Positions 1 through 4,566 of a DNA stretch of 5,622 bases are shown piece by piece. The stretch lies in the NCBI GenBank assembly GCA_929200515.1, contig CAKNAD010000009.1, forward strand, positions 19,989 to 25,610, in the 5' to 3' direction. The stretch's first letter is position 1. The number at the start of each line of letters is the position of its first letter. The notes under the pieces were generated by a model, which had not been told where the DNA came from, made no database searches, and was given only the letters and a program-made list of their open reading frames with translations. This DNA comes from Candidatus Gorgonimonas leptogorgiae. GTDB lineage: Bacteria; Pseudomonadota; Gammaproteobacteria; Pseudomonadales; Endozoicomonadaceae. The position numbers were made by a program, and so were the translations under genes.

Positions 1-78
1 AAAGATTTAATTCAAGGTAAAACACCGCAGGAATGCAAGTGCATTTCAAAGTATTTTAACGATGAAATAGACATTTAA
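1..78 (+). CDS. 3' end of an unidentified gene (left-truncated)
   Basis: An open frame enters at base 1 and ends at TAA 76-78. It encodes 25 residues that begin KDLIQGKTPQEC and end NDEIDI. The short motif GKTPQE loosely resembles the C-terminal 'KTPxE' segment of DDE-type transposases or integrases. That is the only hint of family and is too short to rely on. No alternative start lies inside the fragment, so if it is real the gene begins outside the window. The inverted-repeat DNA directly downstream would suit the edge of a mobile element. It could also be chance coding in AT-rich DNA. Confidence 0.35.
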   Translation, partial: KDLIQGKTPQECKCISKYFNDEIDI

Positions 79-90
79 AATAGTCATTAG

Positions 91-170
91 AGGGCAAGGC
101 TTCTAAGCTTTTATCCTGTATTAGTATTTCTTGATTTAGTAGATGCTAAACCAGCGAAATACTGCCTTGG
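91..170. repeat. nested inverted-repeat block
   Basis: AGTATTTC (123-130) and GAAATACT (156-163) are a perfect 8-bp inverted pair. Inside them TTTAG (135-139) pairs with CTAAA (146-150). Outside them CAAGGC (95-100) pairs with GCCTTG (164-169), leaving a one-sided bulge at 101-122. The whole could fold as an interrupted long hairpin in DNA or RNA. It lies between a probable gene end and the small membrane peptide gene. It may be a terminator-like structure (there is no T-run after it), a palindromic dispersed element, or an insertion-sequence end. Only the pairing is seen directly; its role is not known. Confidence 0.5.
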
Positions 171-185
171 CTAAAAACTTATAAT

Positions 186-214
186 CACTTGCTGAGAATT
201 CGCATTTCCAAGTG
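186..214. repeat. short inverted repeat, CACTTG/CAAGTG
   Basis: CACTTG (186-191) and CAAGTG (209-214) form a 6-bp inverted repeat with a 17-nt loop that contains the palindrome GAATTC. It lies 43 bp upstream of the small membrane peptide gene, just after an exact TATAAT at 180-185. It could be an operator-like dyad or a remnant of the neighbouring palindromic block. Nothing in the sequence decides between these. Confidence 0.25.
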
Positions 215-245
215 CTACGTGTATATATTAATAAAAAATAATACT

Positions 246-251
246 GGAGAG
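246..251 (+). promoter_or_regulatory. ribosome binding site of the small membrane peptide
   Basis: GGAGAG lies 5 nt before the ATG at 257. This is a strong Shine-Dalgarno match at good spacing, and it is the main reason for calling the 42-codon frame a real gene. Confidence 0.65.
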
Positions 252-256
252 AGCAT

Positions 257-385
257 ATGAATGAGAAATTAAAGCCAATAAGGGGTGGAGGCAAGGTCTG
301 GTTTGTACATGCTATAATACAAACTATATCACCGTTAATTATTTTAGCTATAGGTTGTTTGATATATTTCTATCTTAGAAATTAA
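257..385 (+). CDS. small single-helix membrane peptide (42 aa), function unknown
   Basis: This is a complete 42-codon frame from ATG 257 to TAA 383-385. The N-terminal 14 residues are polar and basic (MNEKLKPIRGGGKV). They are followed by a hydrophobic stretch from about residue 15 to 40 (WFVHAIIQTISPLIILAIGC, then LIYFYL) and the tail RN. This suggests one transmembrane helix with the basic N-terminus inside by the positive-inside rule. No family is recognised. A GGAGAG ribosome site supports translation. The gene lies 133 bp upstream of the patatin-like gene on the same strand, but that spacing does not require an operon. It could be a small inner-membrane protein or a hydrophobic toxin-like peptide, and the sequence does not distinguish them. 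Short length leaves some chance that it is spurious. Confidence 0.55.
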   Translation: MNEKLKPIRGGGKVWFVHAIIQTISPLIILAIGCLIYFYLRN

Positions 386-518
386 TGTGTTATATACCCT
401 CAGGTAGAATGTATAGAGATATAATTATTTTGATACATAAAGCAAAGTTAGCTTAAGGACAAGTCTTTCTATTTTAAAACGATAAAAATAGATACGAACA
501 CTTATTTTGGGAATTCAT
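386..518 (+). promoter_or_regulatory. leader region of the patatin-like gene with an A/T-rich dyad
   Basis: This spacer holds TTGATA at 430-435, a plausible -35 element, but no convincing -10 box at standard spacing. An 8-bp inverted repeat, TCTATTTT (468-475) and AAAATAGA (485-492), has a 9-nt loop. Its all-weak stem could be a leaky terminator for the small gene or an operator for the next one. The promoter assignment is tentative. Confidence 0.25.
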
Positions 519-1424
519 ATGAACAGTTTTTCTCTATTAGGTTATAAAAAATATAACTTAGGTATAACTTTTTCTGGTGGTGGAGCAAAATGTTTAGCTC
601 AAGCTGGATTTTTACAATACTTATTAGAACAGGGGATAAAACCAGATATTATTTCAGGGGTAAGTGGTGGTGCGATTGTTGCCGCATTGTATGCATCGGG
701 AAATAGTCCAAAAGAAATACTAGATATCTTGCTAAGTATAAGAATATTTAGCTTAAGAAATTTTTCTTTTAATCGTTTAGGGTTAATCAGTTCTGCTAAA
801 ATTTCGCTATTGTTGAATAAACACTTTTCTACTAGTACCTTTGAAGGTTTAAAGACACCCATAAAAATAGCAGTTACCAACCTAACTAAGGGTAAAATAG
901 AGATTTTTTCAACAGGTGAAATAATTAGACCATTAGCTGCATCTTTTGCTTATCCTGGGATATTTACACCAGTTAAAATAGGCCAAGAAATATATGCTGA
1001 TGGCGGAATATTAAATAATTATCCTAGTGATCTCATTTGTAATATTGCTAAACATAATGTAGGTATGTACTTAGCACCATTAAAACAACTTGAAGTAGGT
1101 AGTTTGCATAACTCTTTAGATGTTATAGAACGAATATTACAAATTAATTCAAATACATCTATTCAGAGTAATATTAAAAAGATATCTACGGTTATACCAT
1201 TCCAAATTAATAAATGGCGTCCGTTTTCAACTAAGCCAGAACAGTTAAAACAACTGTTTAATTTAGGATATAATGCTACTAAAGAACATTTCAGTAATGC
1301 TTGTAACTTTAATTATTTATTAAAAATTAAAAAATCTTCTAATGACGCTAAAAAGCAAATACTACCAAAATTTTTAAAGTTTTTTGGTACCCAGATAACA
1401 CCGAGAGATCAATCATACCGTTGA
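519..1424 (+). CDS. patatin-like phospholipase / acyl hydrolase (301 aa)
   Basis: It is predicted to hydrolyse acyl esters of phospholipids (phospholipase A type) with a Ser-Asp dyad. The motifs are complete. The oxyanion-hole loop SGGGAK is at residues 19-24. The nucleophile elbow GVSGG is at 47-51 with Ser49. The DGG motif is at 161-163 with Asp161, followed by NNYP, which is usual in the family. The C-terminal 130 residues show no second domain. There is no signal peptide or membrane segment, so it is cytosolic unless exported by a dedicated system. At 301 aa it is about the size of a minimal bacterial patatin core. The start is ATG 519 because GGGA (509-512) lies 6 nt upstream. A TTG at 507 would add four residues without an RBS. 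Patatins are known virulence and host-membrane enzymes in intracellular bacteria such as Rickettsia, but a housekeeping lipid role is also possible. The fold is well supported; the target is not known. Confidence 0.93.
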   Translation: MNSFSLLGYKKYNLGITFSGGGAKCLAQAGFLQYLLEQGIKPDIISGVSGGAIVAALYASGNSPKEILDILLSIRIFSLRNFSFNRLGLISSAKISLLLNKHFSTSTFEGLKTPIKIAVTNLTKGKIEIFSTGEIIRPLAASFAYPGIFTPVKIGQEIYADGGILNNYPSDLICNIAKHNVGMYLAPLKQLEVGSLHNSLDVIERILQINSNTSIQSNIKKISTVIPFQINKWRPFSTKPEQLKQLFNLGYNATKEHFSNACNFNYLLKIKKSSNDAKKQILPKFLKFFGTQITPRDQSYR

Positions 1425-1464
1425 GGTATATACCCTTGGCAGATGAAAATGCGAGTTTTCAGGG
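1425..1464. repeat. palindromic block after the patatin-like gene
   Basis: Directly after the stop codon comes the perfect palindrome GGTATATACC (1425-1434). TGAAAA (1444-1449) and TTTTCA (1456-1461) then form a stem with a 6-nt loop, and CCCT (1433-1436) can pair with AGGG (1461-1464) around it, sharing one base. The 10-mer TATATACCCT (1427-1436) recurs at 391-400, also just after a gene end. This looks like a dispersed palindromic element at gene 3' ends, but two partial copies in one window are thin evidence. Confidence 0.4.
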
Positions 1465-1466
1465 CT

Positions 1467-1503
1467 ATTAAAAAGATTTATACACCTTCTATTTGAAGGT
1501 GTG
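1467..1503 (-). terminator. terminator hairpin between convergent genes
   Basis: ACACCTTC (1482-1489) and GAAGGTGT (1495-1502) form a perfect 8-bp stem with a 5-nt loop, between the converging ends of the phospholipase and protease genes. Read on the minus strand, the stem is followed by ATAAATC and then five T (1474-1470), which favours use by the protease gene. On the plus strand there is no T-run straight after, so termination of the phospholipase transcript here is less certain. Confidence 0.65.
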
Positions 1504-1514
1504 AAGCTATGAGT

Positions 1515-4238
1515 TTATCTTTGTATAAGAGTTTTAGAAGTAACTTTAAAGCCTATACTTGTTGGATACAATTGTTGTAGCACTATATATTCAAGTAGCT
1601 TGTTTGTTGTAGTCTTTTTAGTGAATTCTGTTAGCTGCTCCGGACTAGCAGTTCTTTCGTAGTATTCATCTTCTATGGTATTATTTCGAGTATCATTGTG
1701 AATAAAAATATTTCCGTTGTTGTCGATACTTGCAGTACAATAATGCCCGCCTACTTCTTTAGCTCCCATAAACAACACCATGGTTTCTGGTCTAGCTTCA
1801 ATCATATACGACTGCTTAGTTTTTTCATCTGTGATTTCTATTTTTAAACTAGGAAACATTAATTTTAATTTTTGCATTATTCTGCTGGTATCTCTAACAA
1901 GATCATTGTTCTGATTTGTACCATAATCAGTTTTTAAAGTAAATTTATCTAAGCTATTAATATCAGCTAAAACTCTCTCTGTAATTTTAGTTGTAGCAGG
2001 TATTTGATCACTATCTTTTGTACTGCTTTTTATATCTTTATAATTAAACTTATTCTTTGCTCTTGTACAATAATCTTTGAAGTATTCTATTTTAATAGGT
2101 GAATTATTATCAGCAGGTGTTTCTGGCAATTGGATTATTCTACCTGATTCTGTTGCCGCAGATTCTATCTCGTCTAAGGCTAGAGAATCTGTTGTTATCT
2201 TTAGACCAATATCATCTAAATCTTTCTTAGCAATACTGATATCCCTAAATATTTTTTTTGTTAGTTCGTTAGATTCAGAACCTAAATTTAAAAAAGCAAC
2301 AATAGGTGATATAAATTCATCTGCGCTTTGCTGTGGTATATGTTGCTCTTCTAGTCTATTACCATTAAAAGCAGCGTTAATTAACTTATCAATCTCCTCT
2401 ATATGGATTTTATCTTTATGGTCTCCGGGGAGATTTTGTGCACATTCGTGTATGTTAACTAACAACTTAAGTATTTTAAAATCTACATTTTCATGTTTTG
2501 ACAGAGAATCAATTATTTCACTAAATGCTCGTAATAGTTCTTTTAATTGCTCTTGTAATTTTGCATCTGCTAGTTGGTTTATATCTTTTAATTTAGTATT
2601 TATTGCTGTTTTTATAGCTGTATCTCCATAAAAAGTATAAATAAACTTTAGTGAAGAATTAAGCCAACATGTACTACCAAAGTTCAACATCTTAGAAAGG
2701 CTTATATTTTTATTTACAGGTTGTACATTATTTAGATTAGCTAATTTAGTAGGACTAGTACTATTATTTATACTTGAAAAACCAATAGCATCATCTAATG
2801 AATTACTAATAGATGCAGAATAATCTAATGAATTAATAATAGATGGAGGTAACGGTAAGGGTTGATTTGAACCCGATAATAGACTAGCAACCCAATCTTT
2901 AAATTCATCGCGATTTGTATTTTTTTGTTTTTCAGCTAAAGCAGATTCACTTTCTAATAAAGGTAAAATCCCTGCTGCATCTAATGCTCTTTTTGCTTCA
3001 TTATAAACATTTTCTACCTGAATCTTTGAACCATATCCTCTTTTTTCTTCATCTGTAGTTGCAGCCATAGATACTCGACCATAAAAACTAGTAAAATCAT
3101 TAGATGTATTTACTATTTGTAATGTTTTTTCTATAGCTATATTCCAATTAAATCCTAAAGAGCAAAAATGTTTTACTGCTTGCCTAAATTGAAATAAAGT
3201 AATAAATTGTTTTTTATCTAATTGATTGTAACTTTCAGTAATAATTGTATTTATATTATTAACCAACGTAGATACGAGCGTTATTTGTTTATCAAAATCT
3301 TCGTTGTTGTTTGACTCGATTGCCATGTCTTTTATTAGCTCATATGCTTGATTTAGAGTAAAGCAAGCATCAACCAACATATTACTATTTTGTTTGAATT
3401 TTTCTAGCGAAACATTCTGTTTTGCGTTTTCATTTAAAGAATTATATTCTATTTTTAGAATATCATCTTTGTTTGCAGTTGAGTTAATTTGTCTTAATGA
3501 CTCTAAAATTTCTTTGAGTAGTTCTTCATTTATTTTTTGTAAAATATCTATTTCAGTTTCTATATTTAAAGGAAATAAATCTTCACTTATGTTAGCTATT
3601 TTTATTTGTTCTAGTTCTATTCTGATTTCATTAAGTAGTTGATTGCTAGTAGTTTTGTTTTGTTGCTGAAAAACACCTATTTTAGCTTCAATATTTCTAG
3701 GGAAACGATTTTCACTTCTATTATCATTTGATTTTTTTTTTAGTTCTATTTTAATTTCATCATGTAATGAGTTGCTACTAGTTTTGTTTTGTTTTTGTTT
3801 AGCTTGTTTCACAGCCTCTAGTTTAGATATTACTAAAATATCAAATAAATTTGTCTCATTCTGATTTAGATTTTCTTCAAGCTCTTGTTTGACAACAGAT
3901 TCTACTTCTTCTCTTGAAAGACCTGCTACTCCCTTATGACATTCCTTAATAATTTTTTCTGTAATTTCTTCTTCTAAAAATGCAGCTGTTATTTCTTGCT
4001 CTAAATATGTCGTAGGTAAACCTAATGTTATAACTCTTTGATTGAGTTCATTTTTACATTCCTCTACTGTTGGTTTCTTGTCACTATTATAAATACCAAA
4101 ATATTGCATACCCTGCATCTCCTGATTAAAGTCAGATACAGTTATTATTCTACCTTCATGAAATACTACAGCGTCATTTTTATTTGAAATATTTTTTACT
4201 AATATTAAATTATCGCATAATTGTTCTATATTTATCAT
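1515..4238 (-). CDS. USP-type (peptidase C19) deubiquitinase with a long repeat-bearing N-terminus (907 aa)
   Basis: The C-terminal part (about 515-905) has the USP signatures in order. The Cys box is NFGSTCWLNSSL (519-530) with nucleophile Cys524. The Gln-rich box is QQSADEF (636-642). The His box is GGHY (830-833) with His832, and then FIHNDTR, in which Asn848 or Asp849 would be the third catalytic residue. The Cys-His distance of 308 residues is normal for USPs. No CxxC pairs occur between them, so a zinc finger is unlikely. It would cleave ubiquitin or a ubiquitin-like protein from host substrates, since bacteria have no ubiquitin system of this kind. The first 500 residues are mostly helical-looking and unrecognised, with a 43-residue tandem repeat at 150-235, a Pro-rich linker near 458-463 and a 10-residue duplication at 466-485. 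There is no Sec signal or membrane segment, so host delivery would need a type IV or contractile-type secretion system. ATG 4238 has AAGGGAG 4 nt upstream. The gene converges on the phospholipase gene and diverges from the repeat protein. The USP call is firm; the biological target is unknown. Confidence 0.9.
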   Translation of the reverse strand: MINIEQLCDNLILVKNISNKNDAVVFHEGRIITVSDFNQEMQGMQYFGIYNSDKKPTVEECKNELNQRVITLGLPTTYLEQEITAAFLEEEITEKIIKECHKGVAGLSREEVESVVKQELEENLNQNETNLFDILVISKLEAVKQAKQKQNKTSSNSLHDEIKIELKKKSNDNRSENRFPRNIEAKIGVFQQQNKTTSNQLLNEIRIELEQIKIANISEDLFPLNIETEIDILQKINEELLKEILESLRQINSTANKDDILKIEYNSLNENAKQNVSLEKFKQNSNMLVDACFTLNQAYELIKDMAIESNNNEDFDKQITLVSTLVNNINTIITESYNQLDKKQFITLFQFRQAVKHFCSLGFNWNIAIEKTLQIVNTSNDFTSFYGRVSMAATTDEEKRGYGSKIQVENVYNEAKRALDAAGILPLLESESALAEKQKNTNRDEFKDWVASLLSGSNQPLPLPPSIINSLDYSASISNSLDDAIGFSSINNSTSPTKLANLNNVQPVNKNISLSKMLNFGSTCWLNSSLKFIYTFYGDTAIKTAINTKLKDINQLADAKLQEQLKELLRAFSEIIDSLSKHENVDFKILKLLVNIHECAQNLPGDHKDKIHIEEIDKLINAAFNGNRLEEQHIPQQSADEFISPIVAFLNLGSESNELTKKIFRDISIAKKDLDDIGLKITTDSLALDEIESAATESGRIIQLPETPADNNSPIKIEYFKDYCTRAKNKFNYKDIKSSTKDSDQIPATTKITERVLADINSLDKFTLKTDYGTNQNNDLVRDTSRIMQKLKLMFPSLKIEITDEKTKQSYMIEARPETMVLFMGAKEVGGHYCTASIDNNGNIFIHNDTRNNTIEDEYYERTASPEQLTEFTKKTTTNKLLEYIVLQQLYPTSIGFKVTSKTLIQR
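2784..2843 (-). repeat. 30-bp tandem duplication in the protease linker
   Basis: Two 30-bp units lie in frame and encode SIINSLDYSA (466-475) and SISNSLDDAI (476-485). On the plus strand the cores at 2794-2815 and 2824-2845 match at 21 of 22 bases. The duplication falls in the Ser/Asn-rich linker about 32 residues before the Cys box ends its approach to the USP domain, so length change there should not disturb the catalytic fold. Confidence 0.75.
3534..3791 (-). repeat. 43-residue tandem repeat in the protease N-terminus
   Basis: Two adjacent 129-bp units encode residues 150-192 and 193-235. Both start QNKT-S-N and keep the pattern EI-IEL near position 12-17, F-P-NIE-I near position 30-39, and Q at 42. 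A third, degenerate partial copy follows (ELLKEILESLRQI, near 239-251). The units look amphipathic and helical, with some coiled-coil potential, and may form a host-protein binding or spacing module. Function is inferred only from this pattern. Confidence 0.75.
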
Positions 4239-4242
4239 AATA

Positions 4243-4249
4243 CTCCCTT
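4243..4249 (-). promoter_or_regulatory. ribosome binding site of the USP-type protease
   Basis: On the minus strand AAGGGAG ends 4 nt before the ATG at 4238, with the AGG core 7 nt away. This fixes the start of the 907-residue protein. Confidence 0.65.
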
Positions 4250-4452
4250 AATTCATTTTAGTTTAATATATTATATAGATTACATTTATTCCTTATATAT
4301 TCTTTATAGAATTTAAATTATTGAATAAACACATGTTATATATTAGATATAAATATATATAAAAAGTTCAATTTAAAAAAATATAAAATCTTATAAATTA
4401 TTGGAAATAATAATTGCTTGCATATTAAGATAGCTTGTTATCATTTTTTATC

Positions 4453-4498
4453 ATAGTTATACTATAATGATGTTGTTTTATAAACAGCATTTGATAAC
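4453..4498 (+). promoter_or_regulatory. candidate -10 box overlapped by dyad symmetry
   Basis: TATAAT at 4463-4468 overlaps the right arm of the 13-bp dyad centred at 4459. The outer arm TGATAAC (4492-4498) mirrors GTTATCA at 4437-4443. A regulator bound here could block transcription of the downstream repeat-protein gene, whose ATG is about 100 bp away. The geometry is visible; regulation is inferred. Confidence 0.3.
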
Positions 4499-4566
4499 TA
4501 GTTCTTTACAGTAAGATGAAATTAGCCATTTTTATATATAAAACATAACAGAGGCATTATCTAATT

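Larger units (their letters stand above)
4239..4566. promoter_or_regulatory. divergent AT-rich intergenic region with promoters and dyads
   Basis: This 328-bp gap separates two divergent genes and holds no credible gene. Positions 4260-4430 are almost pure A/T. An exact TATAAT on minus (4275-4270) could be the -10 box of the protease gene, though no good -35 accompanies it. On plus, TATAAT at 4463-4468 could serve the repeat protein. TTGTTA (4435-4440) lies 22 bp upstream of it, too far for a standard -35. Nested dyads surround this box: ATAGT-TAT-ACTAT (4453-4465), and GTTATCA (4437-4443) with TGATAAC (4492-4498). The dyads resemble an operator. Assigning single promoters in DNA this AT-rich is unreliable. 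Confidence 0.4.

Noticed and set aside
136..256. Minus-strand frame ending at TAA (138-136), containing WKCEFSASDYKFLAKAVFRW
   Set aside because: The composition looks protein-like, but no start or ribosome site was found and it overlaps inverted repeats. It may be a fossil of a mobile-element gene, which cannot be shown here.
507..521. TTG at 507 as start of the phospholipase
   Set aside because: There is no Shine-Dalgarno before it, while ATG 519 has GGGA at 6 nt. The four extra residues add nothing conserved.
599..880. Open frame of 93 codons on the minus strand
   Set aside because: It lies wholly inside the phospholipase gene on the opposite strand, has no recognisable domain, and the plus-strand frame carries all catalytic motifs.
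2252..2259. A8 run on the coding strand as a second slippage site
   Set aside because: Eight bases are common in DNA this AT-rich. Only the A10 run stands out.
2077..2631. Open frame of 184 codons on the plus strand
   Set aside because: It is antisense to the USP domain, is Ser/Ile/Phe-rich as expected from the complement of a Lys/Asn/Glu-rich gene, and matches no family I know.
3394..3642. Open frame of 82 codons on the plus strand
   Set aside because: It is antisense to the repeat-bearing N-terminus of the protease. Its hydrophobic Ser/Phe-rich look is the usual shadow of helical charged coding sequence.
1515..4238. A cytoplasmic-incompatibility type two-gene operon (CifA/CifB-like)
   Set aside because: CifB deubiquitinases carry a Ulp1-type protease, whereas this one has USP boxes. 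No same-strand partner gene precedes it, because its upstream neighbour is divergent.
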